Of a stretch of DNA of 64,000 nt, positions 18,233 to 26,910 are shown piece after piece. A program made the translations under genes and the position numbers. Origin of the DNA: DASSUW01 sp963844405 (GTDB lineage: Bacteria > Actinomycetota > Thermoleophilia > Solirubrobacterales > Solirubrobacteraceae); assembly GCA_963844405.1 (NCBI GenBank), contig CAWJNZ010000007.1, positions 992,001 through 1,056,000 on the forward strand, in the 5' to 3' direction. Positions within the stretch are counted from its first letter, which is position 1. Every line of letters begins with the position of its first letter. A model generated the notes under the pieces. The model had not been told where the DNA came from. It made no database searches and worked only from the letters and a program-made list of their open reading frames with translations.

Positions 18233-19330
18233 TCAATACGAGAACGGCCACGCTTTGAAATAGGCCTTCACACGGAGCCACATCGCGGCCAGCCCGCGTG
18301 GCTCGAACATCAGGAACAGGACGATGAGCAGGCCGAAGATGGCCTGGTTGAGCGCGAAGACGGAGATGAAGCCGTCGTCGCCCGCGCTGGTGGCCACGCC
18401 GGGGATCGAGTCCGAGTAGTTCTCGATCACGGCCGGCAGGCCGCCGAGGAAGAGCGCGCCGAGCACGGCGCCGAAGACCGTCCCGACGCCGCCGACGATG
18501 ATGATCGCGATGTACTGGATGGAGAGGAACAGCGTCCACTCCTCCGGGGAGACGTACTGCTGGTAGGCGCCGTAGAGCGCGCCGGCCAGCGCCGCGAAGC
18601 CGCTCGAGACGGCGAAGGCGGCGACCTTGTAGCGCCCGAGCTCGACGCCGATGATCTCGGCGGCGACGTCGCGGTCGCGGATCGCCTGGATCGCCCGCCC
18701 CGGGCGCGTGCGCACGATGTTCTTGGCCAGCAGCGCGCACAGGGCCACCAGTCCCCAGACGAGCCAGAACCAGCCCTGGTTGCGGATGTACTCGTCGCCG
18801 AGGATGGTCACGGCGTTGAAGTCGAAGGGCCCGAGCGTGACCCCGGCGGTCACCGAGGTGCCGGAGTTGCCGCCGGTCAGGCCCTCCATGTTGCGGAAGA
18901 TGTGCTCGCCGAGGAAGACGAGCCCGAGCGTGACGATGGCCAGGTAGTTGCCGCGCAGGCGCAGCGCGAACGGGCCGATCAGCGCGCCGACCGCGGCCCC
19001 GAACAGCGCGGCGGCGGGCAGCCAGAGCACGAGCGGCAGCCCGAGGTCGCCGCCCACGGCGGCCGCCACGTAGGCGCCCGCGCCGATGAAGAACGCGTGG
19101 CCGAGCGAGACCTGGCCGGTGTAGCCCGTGAGCAGGTTGAGGCCGATCGCCCCGATCGCCGCGATGCCGGCGTAGTTGAGGACCGACAGCCAGAACGCGT
19201 CGGTCAGGAACATCGGGGTCAGCAGCCACAGGGCGGCGAGCACGGCCAGCCCGACCTTCGCCGCGGTGCTGCGGAAGAGCCGGAGGTCGTCGGCGTAGCG
19301 GCGCGTGAGGTTGCGGTGCGGCCGCGCCAT
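18233..19330 (-). CDS. livM: Branched-chain-type ABC permease LivM
   Basis: 365 residues with eight to nine hydrophobic helices. Signature segments are IGLNLLTGYTGQVSLGHAFF (about 62-81), LRLRGNYLAIVTLGL (about 124-138) and the EAA-type coupling loop SSGFAALAGALYGAYQQYVSP. It forms the membrane channel with LivH and is driven by LivF/LivG. ATG 19330 lies one base from the livH stop. The C-terminus ends in a short charged tail. Confidence 0.93.
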   Translation of the reverse strand: MARPHRNLTRRYADDLRLFRSTAAKVGLAVLAALWLLTPMFLTDAFWLSVLNYAGIAAIGAIGLNLLTGYTGQVSLGHAFFIGAGAYVAAAVGGDLGLPLVLWLPAAALFGAAVGALIGPFALRLRGNYLAIVTLGLVFLGEHIFRNMEGLTGGNSGTSVTAGVTLGPFDFNAVTILGDEYIRNQGWFWLVWGLVALCALLAKNIVRTRPGRAIQAIRDRDVAAEIIGVELGRYKVAAFAVSSGFAALAGALYGAYQQYVSPEEWTLFLSIQYIAIIIVGGVGTVFGAVLGALFLGGLPAVIENYSDSIPGVATSAGDDGFISVFALNQAIFGLLIVLFLMFEPRGLAAMWLRVKAYFKAWPFSY

Positions 19331-20226
19331 CTACACGCGCCTGACCTCGCGGGTGCCGAACAGCCCGTACGGGCGGACGAGCAGGATCACGATCATCACC
19401 ACGTACGGCATGACGGCGCCGAAGTTCTCGCCCAGCCAGGGCGCGACGTCCTGCTGGTAGCCGGCGGTCAGCGCCTGCGTGAGGCCGATGATCAGCCCGC
19501 CGACCACCGCGCCGACCGGCGAGTCCAGCCCGCCCACGATCATCGCCGGGAAGGCGACCAGCGCGATCGCCCCGATGGTCGGCGACAGGGCGGCGGGTCC
19601 GCTCGCGAGCGTGACGCCGGCGAGCGCGGCGAGGCCGGCGCTGATCGCCCACGAGACCGCGAACACGCGGCGCGCGCTGATGCCCTGGGCGAGCGCGGCC
19701 TCGGCGTCGAACGCCGTCGCGCGCATGGCCACGCCGAGCGAGGAGACGCGGAAGAAGACGAAGAAGCCGGCCAGCACGGCGGCGGCGATGCCGAGCGTCC
19801 ACAGGTCGCGCACCGCCATCACCACGTCGCCCACGCGACGGTGTCGACGCCCCACGGGTCGGCGAGGTTGAGGTTGTCGAAGCCCCAGATCGCCGTGATC
19901 GCCTGCTCGATGATGAACAGCAGGCCGATGGTGATCATGATCACCGCGAAGACCGGCTCGCCGACCATCTTGCGCAGCACGGTGCGCTCGAGCCCGGCGC
20001 CGAACGCCGAGGCGCACAGCACCGCCAGCAGCACGGCGAGCACGAAGGGGAGCCCGGCGGAGTTGGCGAACGCGTAGGTGAGGTACGCGCCGAGTGCGAC
20101 GAGCGCGCCCTGGGCGAAGTTGATGACCCCGGTGGCGCGGTAGATGATCACGAAGCCCAGCGCCACCAGCGCGTAGCGGGCCCCGAGCGCCAGCCCGTTG
20201 AAGCAGAGCTGGAGGAATTCGGTCAC
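19331..20226 (-). pseudogene. livH: Branched-chain-type ABC permease LivH, frameshifted
   Basis: The start at GTG 20226 overlaps the ligase stop. The first frame reads FLQLCFNGLALGARYALVAL, GVINFAQGALVALGAYLTYA and on to DPWGVDTVAW, then stops at once. The second frame continues AVRDLWTLGIAAAVLAGFFV, SSLGVAMRATAFDAEAALA and VGGLDSPVGAVVGGLIIG to the stop at 19331. The break lies at about 19826-19841; a single lost C (GTCCGC read as GTCGC) explains it. All neighbours are intact, so a sequencing error is at least as likely as true inactivation. The total length, 896 bases, is one short of a multiple of three. Confidence 0.82.
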
Positions 20227-21986
20227 CTCCGCGGGACCTCCTGTCCCGCGATCTGAACCGAACCGGGGGCGTCCGGCCCCCGGAGATAGAGCTCCTCGAT
20301 CTGCTTCTCGAACCGCTGTTCCAAGGCGCGCCGCTTGACCTTCTGGGTGGCGGTGAGCTCGCCGTCCTCGTGGTCGAGCTCCTTCTCGAGCAGCGCGAAG
20401 CGCTTGATCGTCTCGACCTGCGCGAGGTCGCGGTTGACGTCCTCGACCCAGCCGCCGATCAGCTCGCGCACCTCGGGCTTGCGCGAGAGGTCGCCGTAGG
20501 TGGTGAAGGCCAGCCCCTGGCGCGCGGCCCAGTCGCTCACCGTGTCGGCCTCGATGCCGATCAGCGCGACGAGGTACCTGCGGCGGTCGCCGACCACCAT
20601 CGCCTCGCGCACGTAGGGCGACACCTTGAGCCGGTTCTCGATCTCGCTCGGCGAGACGTTCTTGCCGCCCGCGGTGATGATCACGTCCTTCTTGCGGTCG
20701 GTGATCGTCAGGTAGCCGTGGTCGTCGATCCGGCCGACGTCGCCGGTGTGCAGCCAGCCCTCGGGGTCGACGGTCGCGGCGGTGGCCTCCGGGTCCTTGA
20801 AGTAGCCGGCGAACACGGCCGGCGAGCGCGTGAGGATCTCGCCGTCCTCGGCGATCCGCAGCTCGACGCCCTCCAGCGGCTTGCCGACGGTGCCGATGCG
20901 CACGTCGTCGAACGGCATCAGGGTGCAGACCGCGGTGTTCTCGGTCTGGCCGTAGATCTCGTAGACCGGGACGCCCATCCCCCAGAAGAACTCGAGCACC
21001 TGGGGAGCGATCGGCGCGGCGCCGCAGATCGCGCGCTCGGCGCGGCCGAGCCCGAGCTTGTCGCGCAGCGCGCGCAGGGCGAGCACGTCGGCGGCGCGGC
21101 CGGGCGCGAGGCGCCGGGCCGTGCGGTACGACCAGCGCTTGAGCCGCGAGGCGTCGGCCATCTGGATCTCGACCGTCGCCAGCATCTTCTCCCACACGCG
21201 CGGGACGGCGGCGAACAGCGTCGGCTGGACGTCGCGCAGGTCGTGCGCGAACGACTCGCCGCCCTCGCCGAAGTTGACAACGTAGCCGGTGCCGAGGCCG
21301 TTGATGACGGAGCCGAGCCGCTCGGCGACGTGGCACAGCGGCAGGTAGGAGAGCACCTCGTCGTCGGGCCCGGTGCGGAAGGCGCGCTGGAAGGTGCCGG
21401 CCGCCCAGGTGAGGTTGGCGTGCGTGAGCATCGCGCCCTTCGGCGGGCCGGTCGTGCCGGACGTGTAGACGATCACGGCGGTCTCGCCCGGGTCGAGCCC
21501 CTGCCCGTAGTCGTCGAGCGGCTCGTGGCCCTCGAGCTGCTCCCACGTCATGACGTCGCCCAGCTCTCTCACGTTGCGCGGGTCGATGAGCACGATGCGG
21601 CGCAGCGCCGGCAGCCGCTCGCGGACGGCGAGCGCCTTGTCGAGCTGCTCCTCGTCCTCGGCGATCAGCACGACCGACTCCGAGTGGGCGAGCAGGTACT
21701 CGACCTCGGCGGCCGGGCTGGTCGGGTAGACGCCGACGCTGATCGCCCCGATGCCCTGGATCGCCAGGTCGGCGATCACCCACTCGGGCCGGTTCTCGCC
21801 GTGGATGGCCACGCGGTCGCCCTGCACCACGCCGAGCTCGCGCAGCCCGGCGGCGACGCGCGCGACCCGCCGCGCGTAATCGCCCCACGTGTACTCGTGC
21901 CAGCGACCGCGGCGCTTCTCGCGCAGGGCGGGAGCGTCGGGGCGCTCGCGGGCGTGCCGCAGCAGCAGCTCGGGCAGCGTGCTCAC
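20223..21986 (-). CDS. fadD: AMP-forming long-chain acyl-CoA synthetase
   Basis: 587 residues from GTG 21986, with GGGAGGACC upstream. Motifs are the phosphate-binding loop VIVYTSGTTGPPKGAMLTH, the AMP site YEIYGQTENTAVCTL, the hinge-containing GWLHTGDVGRIDDHGYLTI and ITDRKKDVIITAGGKNVSPS with the catalytic-lysine region. It is close to the FadD15-like/FACL family that activates fatty or aromatic acids to CoA thioesters. Lying between livFG and livHMK, it probably traps the imported acid as its CoA ester (vectorial acylation). Its TGA overlaps the livH GTG. Confidence 0.93.
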   Translation of the reverse strand: MSTLPELLLRHARERPDAPALREKRRGRWHEYTWGDYARRVARVAAGLRELGVVQGDRVAIHGENRPEWVIADLAIQGIGAISVGVYPTSPAAEVEYLLAHSESVVLIAEDEEQLDKALAVRERLPALRRIVLIDPRNVRELGDVMTWEQLEGHEPLDDYGQGLDPGETAVIVYTSGTTGPPKGAMLTHANLTWAAGTFQRAFRTGPDDEVLSYLPLCHVAERLGSVINGLGTGYVVNFGEGGESFAHDLRDVQPTLFAAVPRVWEKMLATVEIQMADASRLKRWSYRTARRLAPGRAADVLALRALRDKLGLGRAERAICGAAPIAPQVLEFFWGMGVPVYEIYGQTENTAVCTLMPFDDVRIGTVGKPLEGVELRIAEDGEILTRSPAVFAGYFKDPEATAATVDPEGWLHTGDVGRIDDHGYLTITDRKKDVIITAGGKNVSPSEIENRLKVSPYVREAMVVGDRRRYLVALIGIEADTVSDWAARQGLAFTTYGDLSRKPEVRELIGGWVEDVNRDLAQVETIKRFALLEKELDHEDGELTATQKVKRRALEQRFEKQIEELYLRGPDAPGSVQIAGQEVPRR

Positions 21987-22012
21987 GAGTGGTCCTCCCG
22001 TAATCCGCGGCG

Positions 22013-22124
22013 CCCTTGGACGGCCGCTGGCGCCGCCTGGCAAGGACGCAGACCCGCAGGAATCCCTCTGGGATTTCAAGGGTCGAGGACGCCGCCAGGC
22101 GGTGATCAGCGGTCGATCCAAGGG
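22013..22124 (-). other. ~112-nt nested hairpin between livG and fadD
   Basis: Five successive arm pairs fold the whole spacer into one extended rod: CCCTTGGA (22013-22020) with TCCAAGGG (22117-22124); CGGCCGCTG (22021-22029) with CAGCGGTCG (22107-22115, one G-U); CCGCCTGGC (22033-22041) with GCCAGGCGG (22094-22102); GACCC (22051-22055) with GGGTC (22080-22084); and AATCCC/GGGATT (22061-22066/22070-22075). This is about 37 base pairs, far beyond a simple terminator. It may be a structured RNA, an attenuator or a fossil inverted-repeat element. Confidence 0.7.
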
Positions 22125-22147
22125 TGTCGGGGGTGCGGGAGGGACCA

Positions 22148-22966
22148 CTATCCGCCGCCCAGGTAGGCCTCGATCACGCGCGGGTCGGCCTGGACCTCGG
22201 CCGGCGTGCCGGTGGCCAGCGGCGTGCCGAAGTCGAGCGCCATCACGCGGTCGGCGAGGTCCATCACCAGCCGCATCTCGTGCTCGACGAGGATGACCGC
22301 CAGCTCGAGCCGCTCGCGCACCTCGATCAGGTAGCGCGCGAGGTCCTCGGTCTCCTCGAGGTTCATGCCCGCGACCGGCTCGTCGAGCAGCAGCAGGCGC
22401 GGCTCCATCGCCAGCGCGCGGCCGAGCTCGAGCCGCTTCTGGAGCCCGTACGGCAGCAGCCCGGCCGGCGTGTGGCGGTGGGCCTCCAGCTCGAGCAGCT
22501 CGACGACCGCCTCGACCGCCTCGCGGTGCTCGATCTCCTCGCGCTTGGCGCGGCCCCACCAGACGGCGCCGGAGACGAAGCCGGTCCGCATCAGGTGGTG
22601 ACGGCCGAGCATCAGGTTGTCGATCACCGACAGGTGCGTGAAGAGCCCGAGGTTCTGGAACGTGCGCGCGACGCCCCGCCGGGCGATGGCCGCCGGCGAC
22701 CGCCCGACGAGCTCCTCGCCTTCGAGCCGGATCGACCCCTTCTGCGGCCGGTAGACGCCGTTGACGCAGTTGAAGATCGAGGTCTTGCCGGCGCCGTTGG
22801 GGCCGATGACCGCGAACAGCTCGCCGGGCCGGACCTCGAACGAGACGCCGTCGAGCGCGGTCACGCCGCCGAAGCGCAGCGTGACGTCGCCGACGGCCAG
22901 GAGCGGCTCGTGCGGCGCCCGCGCGGCCGGCTCGGCCGCGGTCTCGGCGACGCTCAGCCGCTCCAC
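22148..22966 (-). CDS. livG: Branched-chain-type ABC ATPase LivG
   Basis: 272 residues. Walker A VIGPNGAGKTSIFNCVNG (about 54-71), the Q-loop region RTFQNLGLFTHLSVIDN, a signature motif in the form LLPYGLQKRLELGRALA (the LSGGQ position is degenerate, as usual in LivG), Walker B LLLLDEPVAGMNLEE and the switch histidine ILVEHEMRLVMDLAD. The first 25 residues are an extra N-terminal extension. The start overlaps the livF 3' end by 13 bases. It powers import with LivF. Confidence 0.94.
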   Translation of the reverse strand: MERLSVAETAAEPAARAPHEPLLAVGDVTLRFGGVTALDGVSFEVRPGELFAVIGPNGAGKTSIFNCVNGVYRPQKGSIRLEGEELVGRSPAAIARRGVARTFQNLGLFTHLSVIDNLMLGRHHLMRTGFVSGAVWWGRAKREEIEHREAVEAVVELLELEAHRHTPAGLLPYGLQKRLELGRALAMEPRLLLLDEPVAGMNLEETEDLARYLIEVRERLELAVILVEHEMRLVMDLADRVMALDFGTPLATGTPAEVQADPRVIEAYLGGG

Positions 22967-23757
22967 CGCTTCCTCCGCCGGTAGGACTTCACGTCGCGGA
23001 ACGAGCGCCGGCCGGTCTCGCCGACGCCGAGGTAGAACTCCTGGATGTCCTGGTCGGCCAGCAGCTCCTGCGCCGGCCCGTCCTTGACGACGCGGCCGGT
23101 CTCCATCACGTAGCCGTGGGCCGCGATGGCGAGCGCCATCGCCGCGTTCTGCTCCACCAGCAGCACGCTGGCGCCCTGGCGGTTGAGCTCGACGATCGTG
23201 TCGCGGATCTGCTCGACCAGCCGCGGGGCGAGGCCGAGCGACGGCTCGTCGAGCAGCAGCACGCGCGGGGCGGCCATCAGCGCGCGGCCGATCGCGAGCA
23301 TCTGCTGCTCGCCGCCGGAGAGGTAGCCGGCCGTCGCCCTGCGGCGCTCGGCCAGCACGGGGAACAGGTCGAAGACCCGGTCCTGCGCCTCCTTGTTCTC
23401 CGCGCGCGTGCGCGTGAACCCGCCCGCGCGGAGGTTCTCGTCGACGGTCAGCTCGGCGAAGATCCGCCGGCCCTCCATAACCTGGGCGACGCCGCGGCGC
23501 ACGATGGCGGCAGCGTCACGGCCGCCGATGCGCTCGCCGTCGAGCTCGACGCTGCCCTTCGTCACCCGCCCGCGGTGGACGCCGAGCAGCCCGGTGATCG
23601 CCCGCAGCAACGTCGTCTTGCCCGCCCCGTTGGCGCCGAGCAGCGCCACGATCTCCCCGCGCGGCAGCTCGAGGCTGACCCCCCGGAGCACGAGCACGAC
23701 GTCCTGGTAGACGACCTCCAGGTTGCGTAAAGAAAGGATCGGGCCGGCCGCCCGCAC
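22954..23757 (-). CDS. livF: Branched-chain-type ABC ATPase LivF
   Basis: 267 residues from GTG 23757. Walker A LLGANGAGKTTLLRAITGLL (about 39-58), the RIFAELTVDENL segment, signature LSGGEQQMLAIGRALM (about 146-161), Walker B VLLLDEPSLGLAPRLVEQ and switch VLLVEQNAAMALAIA. The C-terminal 20 residues are unusually basic (SFRDVKSYRRRKRWSG). It is the first gene of the transporter cluster; TGAGA-N8-TCTCA at 23786-23803, just upstream, could be an operator. Confidence 0.94.
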   Translation of the reverse strand: MRAAGPILSLRNLEVVYQDVVLVLRGVSLELPRGEIVALLGANGAGKTTLLRAITGLLGVHRGRVTKGSVELDGERIGGRDAAAIVRRGVAQVMEGRRIFAELTVDENLRAGGFTRTRAENKEAQDRVFDLFPVLAERRRATAGYLSGGEQQMLAIGRALMAAPRVLLLDEPSLGLAPRLVEQIRDTIVELNRQGASVLLVEQNAAMALAIAAHGYVMETGRVVKDGPAQELLADQDIQEFYLGVGETGRRSFRDVKSYRRRKRWSG

Positions 23758-23800
23758 CGAACGCGATCATTCCAGATCGGCCGGTTGAGACCGTGTTATC

Positions 23801-23974
23801 TCACTCGCTGGCCGGCGGCTCGTTCTCCGGCAGCCCGGGGAGCGGCGCGTCGTCCTCGTCGAGCTCGTCCGGTGGGCCGAGCGGCTGGTCGTCGACCTCC
23901 GGCTCGATCGCGTCCGGGTCGGGCGGCTCGGCCGGGATCTCGGGGTCGTCGGGGGTGATCGGCGTCTCCGTCAT
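23801..23974 (-). CDS. Small acidic proline-rich protein coupled to serS
   Basis: 57 residues. The ATG (23974) overlaps the serS TGA in an ATGA junction, so translation is coupled. The sequence is strongly acidic and proline-rich, with about 20 Asp or Glu residues (for example DDPEIPAEPPDPD and DELDEDDAPLPG), and lacks any hydrophobic core, so it is likely disordered. No family is recognised. Codon usage has the same GC bias as serS, supporting coding status. Confidence 0.55.
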   Translation of the reverse strand: MTETPITPDDPEIPAEPPDPDAIEPEVDDQPLGPPDELDEDDAPLPGLPENEPPASE

Positions 23975-25209
23975 GCCCGCAGGATCTCAGGCGCGCCCCA
24001 CCGCTGCAGCACCTCGGGGACGGCGACCGAGCCGTCGTCGCGCTGGTGGTTCTCGAGCAGCGCGATCAGGTGCCGCCACGTGACCGCGGTGCCGTTGAGC
24101 GTGTGGACGTGGCGCGGGCGGCCGGACTCGTCGCGGTAGCGGATGTCGAGCCGGCGCGACTGGAAGTCGGTCGTGTTCGAGGTCGAGGTGACCTCGCGGT
24201 AGCGCTGCTGGCCGGGCATCCACGCCTCGAGGTCGTACTTCTTGGCGGCGCTGGCGCCGAGGTCGTCGGCGCCGATGTTGACCACCCGGTAGGGGATCCC
24301 CAGCTCCGTGAGCATCCGCTCCTCGAGCGAGAGCAGCAGCTCGTGCTCGTCGCCCGACGCCTCCGGCTCGACGAAGCTGAACATCTCGACCTTGTCGAAC
24401 TGGTGCACGCGCAGGATGCCGCGGGTGTCGCGCCCGGCCGCGCCCGCCTCGCGCCGGAAGCACGGCGACATGCCGGCGTAGCGCAGCGGCAGCGAGCCGG
24501 CGTCGAGGATCTCGCCCGCGTGGAGCGAGGCCAGCGGCACCTCGGAGGTGCCCACCAGGTACAGGTCGTCGTCGGCCAGCCGGTAGATCTGCTGCTCGGT
24601 GTCGGGCAGGAAGCCGGTGCCGTACAGCGCGTCCTCGCGCACGAGCACCGGCGGCACCACCGGCTCGAAGCCCTCGCCGCCGAGCACGTCCAGCGCCCAT
24701 CGGAAGAGGGCGAGCTCGACGAGCACGAGGTCGCCGCGCAGGTAGGCGAAGCGCGAGCCCGCCACGCGCGCGCCCGACTCCATGTCGATCATCGGGCCCG
24801 CCACGTCGAGGTGGTCGCGGCCGGCAGCCCCCGCCTCCCCCTCCTCGCGCAGCGTGGTGTCGGCGTCGGCGGCCGTCGGGTCGGGCGGGTTCGGCAGCGT
24901 GGCCAGCGCGGCCTGGAGCTCGGCGTCGGCGTCGGCCAGCTCCTGCGACAGCGCCTTCACGCGCTGGGCCACCTCCTGCATTGCCGCGATCTCCTCGGCG
25001 GCGTCGCCGCCCTCGCGCTTGGCGGCCCCGATCGCCTTCGAGGCCGCGTTCTGCTCGGCCTTCAGCGACTCCACCTGCGGCCGCAGCGCGCGCGTGCGCT
25101 CGTCGAGCTCGAGCACGCGGTCGAGCCGCGCCTCGGAGCCGTCGTTGCGGCGCGCGAGCGCGGCGCGGACGGGCTCGGGTTCTCGCCGGATCTGCTTGAG
25201 GTCGAGCAT
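23971..25209 (-). CDS. serS: Seryl-tRNA synthetase
   Basis: 412 residues from ATG 25209 (MLDLKQIRREPEPVRAAL). The N-terminal arm is the long antiparallel coiled coil (about 25-105) that grips the tRNA-Ser variable arm. The class II core shows the motif 2 loop region FRREAGAAGRDTRGILRVHQ, the serine-specific TSEVPLASLHAG, and motif 3 LNGTAVTWRHLIALLENHQ near the end. It charges tRNA-Ser, two genes for which lie earlier in this window. The cytochrome stop lies eight bases before its start. Confidence 0.97.
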   Translation of the reverse strand: MLDLKQIRREPEPVRAALARRNDGSEARLDRVLELDERTRALRPQVESLKAEQNAASKAIGAAKREGGDAAEEIAAMQEVAQRVKALSQELADADAELQAALATLPNPPDPTAADADTTLREEGEAGAAGRDHLDVAGPMIDMESGARVAGSRFAYLRGDLVLVELALFRWALDVLGGEGFEPVVPPVLVREDALYGTGFLPDTEQQIYRLADDDLYLVGTSEVPLASLHAGEILDAGSLPLRYAGMSPCFRREAGAAGRDTRGILRVHQFDKVEMFSFVEPEASGDEHELLLSLEERMLTELGIPYRVVNIGADDLGASAAKKYDLEAWMPGQQRYREVTSTSNTTDFQSRRLDIRYRDESGRPRHVHTLNGTAVTWRHLIALLENHQRDDGSVAVPEVLQRWGAPEILRA

Positions 25210-25217
25210 CAGGCGGC

Positions 25218-25592
25218 TTAGCCGCCGCCGCGACCCGCGTACTCGGCCACGAACTCGGCGACCTTCTGCGCGTCCTCGCCCGTGACGATGTTCTGCGGCA
25301 TCGGGCCGGACGAGAACCCGCCGGTGCGGATGGCGTGCAGCACGTCCTCGACGGACTCGCCGCGCTCGTTGAAGTTCGGGCCGTCGCGGCGCTCGCGCGA
25401 GCCGACGTCCGAGGCCGAGCCGTTCGCGCCGGCGGCGGCCAGCGAGTGGCAGCCCGAGCAGTTGAGGTTGAACAGCTCGGCGCCGTCGTAGTTCGGGTCG
25501 TTCTCCGCCACCTGGATCCCCTCCGAGCCGCAGCCGCCGATCGCGAGCGCGGCGACGATCACGGGCAGGGCGAGGAGTCGGCGGCTGGCCAT
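25218..25592 (-). CDS. Lipoprotein c-type cytochrome
   Basis: 124 residues from ATG 25592. The signal sequence ends in a lipobox (LAIGGC, cysteine 21), so it should be anchored on the outer face of the membrane. A single haem site CSGCH lies at residues 45-49 and a probable axial methionine at about 97 (SSGPMPQN). The fold is that of a small class I cytochrome c. It likely shuttles electrons to an oxidase or accepts them from the facing cupredoxin. It is upstream of serS on the same strand. Confidence 0.88.
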   Translation of the reverse strand: MASRRLLALPVIVAALAIGGCGSEGIQVAENDPNYDGAELFNLNCSGCHSLAAAGANGSASDVGSRERRDGPNFNERGESVEDVLHAIRTGGFSSGPMPQNIVTGEDAQKVAEFVAEYAGRGGG

Positions 25593-25640
25593 GAAGGTGG
25601 CACAGCATACGGGACCACTGCGGAAGAATGGCCGCCGCCG

Positions 25641-26006
25641 ATGCCGCTCGTCCGCCTCACCGCCGCCCTGGCGGCCGCCGTCGCCCTGAGCGGCTGCGGC
25701 GGCCTCGGCCCGGTCACGCAGGTGCGGGAGAACCGGCTCGAGATCACGCTCGACGACTTCCTCATCGCCCCCCAGAACGTCCGCGTCCGGCGCGGCGAAC
25801 TGACGATCGTGGTGACCAACCGCGGGCGCCTCGGCCACAACTTCCGGCTCCGCGACGAGGATCGCGAGATCGTCGAGGTCACCACGCTGCTGCCCGGCGA
25901 AGAGGCGACCGAGGCGGCCGACCTCCAGCCCGGCCGCTACACGATGCTGTGCACCGTGGCCAACCACGAGCAGCTCGGCATGACGGGCCGGATCGTCGTC
26001 CGATGA
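25641..26006 (+). CDS. Lipoprotein cupredoxin (blue-copper protein)
   Basis: 121 residues from ATG 25641. Lipobox AVALSGC puts the acylated cysteine at about 19. The type I copper ligands are visible in order: H66 in RLGHNF, C104 in TMLC, H109 in ANHE and M114 in LGM. The beta-sandwich strands (ITLDDFLIAP, ELTIVVTN) match plastocyanin-like proteins. It diverges from the cytochrome c gene with 48 bases between starts, suggesting a shared periplasmic electron-transfer role. Its TGA overlaps the flavin-reductase ATG. Confidence 0.88.
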   Translation: MPLVRLTAALAAAVALSGCGGLGPVTQVRENRLEITLDDFLIAPQNVRVRRGELTIVVTNRGRLGHNFRLRDEDREIVEVTTLLPGEEATEAADLQPGRYTMLCTVANHEQLGMTGRIVVR

Positions 26007-26476
26007 AGGAGGTCGGCCCCGACCGGTTCCGTTCGGTCATGGGCCACTTCGCGACCGGCGTCGCGGTCGTGACCGTGGGCACGCGCGAGGGGCCGGTCGG
26101 CATGACCGCCAACGCGGTGACCTCGCTCTCGCTGCAGCCGCTGCTGCTGCTCGTGGCCTTCGACAACGAGGCGCGGACGCTGCCCGCGGTCAAGGAGACG
26201 GGCCGCTTCGGCGTCAACGTGCTCGCCGCCGGCCAGGAGGAGCTGGCGCGGCTCTTCGCGTCCAAGGTGCCGGAGCGGGAGAAGTTCGCCGGCGTCGCCC
26301 ACACCGTGCACGACGGCATCCCGGTGATCGAGGGCGTGCTGGCGTGGGTCGGCTGCCGGCTCGAGCGGCTGATCCCGGCCGGCGACCACACGATCGGCAT
26401 CGGCGCCGTCGAGTCCGCCGAGGCGGGCGGCGGCGGCGAGCCGCTGATCTGGCATCGCGGGGAGTACCGGACGTGA
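26003..26476 (+). CDS. Flavin reductase-like FMN-binding protein
   Basis: 157 residues from ATG 26003. The FMN-binding split-barrel signature is seen in MGHFATGVAVVTVG (about 13-26), GMTANAVTSLSLQPLLLLV (about 33-51) and GRFGVNVLAAGQEELARLFA (about 66-85). Proteins like this reduce free flavin with NAD(P)H, often for a two-component monooxygenase; no partner oxygenase is adjacent. The sequence between about 135 and 148 is glycine-rich. It is translationally coupled at both ends. Confidence 0.88.
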   Translation: MKEVGPDRFRSVMGHFATGVAVVTVGTREGPVGMTANAVTSLSLQPLLLLVAFDNEARTLPAVKETGRFGVNVLAAGQEELARLFASKVPEREKFAGVAHTVHDGIPVIEGVLAWVGCRLERLIPAGDHTIGIGAVESAEAGGGGEPLIWHRGEYRT

Positions 26477-26904
26477 CCGCTCTCCACATCGGCCTCGGGG
26501 TGGCGCTGATCGCGGTCAACGTCGCCGCAGGCCTGTGGGGCGCCTACGGCTGGTGGCGCCACCGCCACGCCCCAGGCTTCTGGCCGCTGCTGCGCGTCGG
26601 CCAGGGACTGGTGATGCTGCAGGCGGTCGACGGGGCGATCCTCATCCTGATGGGCCGCGACCTCCCGGAGCTGCACCTGATCTACGGCCTCGTGCCGATC
26701 GGCGTCTCCTTCCTCGCCGAGCAGTTGCGGCTCGCGGCGGCCGACACCGTGCTCGCCCAGCGGGGCCTCGAGGGGCGCGCCGACGTCGAGGCGCTGCCAC
26801 CCGGCGAGCAGCGCGAGCTCGTCCGTGCAATCGTGCGCCGCGAGATGGGCGTGATGGCCGCCTCGGCGCTCGTCGTGACGGCCCTCGCACTACGTGCCCT
26901 ATGA
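26473..26904 (+). CDS. Four-helix membrane protein upstream of nuoA
   Basis: 143 residues from GTG 26473, which overlaps the preceding TGA. Hydrophobic segments at about 5-23, 38-58, 65-82 and 123-140 suggest four membrane helices, with a short amphipathic loop (LPPGEQRELVRAIVRRE) before the last. No domain is recognised. It ends 43 bases before nuoA, and the spacer carries 10-bp repeats, so it may belong to the cupredoxin operon rather than to nuo. Confidence 0.65.
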   Translation: MTALHIGLGVALIAVNVAAGLWGAYGWWRHRHAPGFWPLLRVGQGLVMLQAVDGAILILMGRDLPELHLIYGLVPIGVSFLAEQLRLAAADTVLAQRGLEGRADVEALPPGEQRELVRAIVRREMGVMAASALVVTALALRAL

Positions 26905-26910
26905 CACTAA

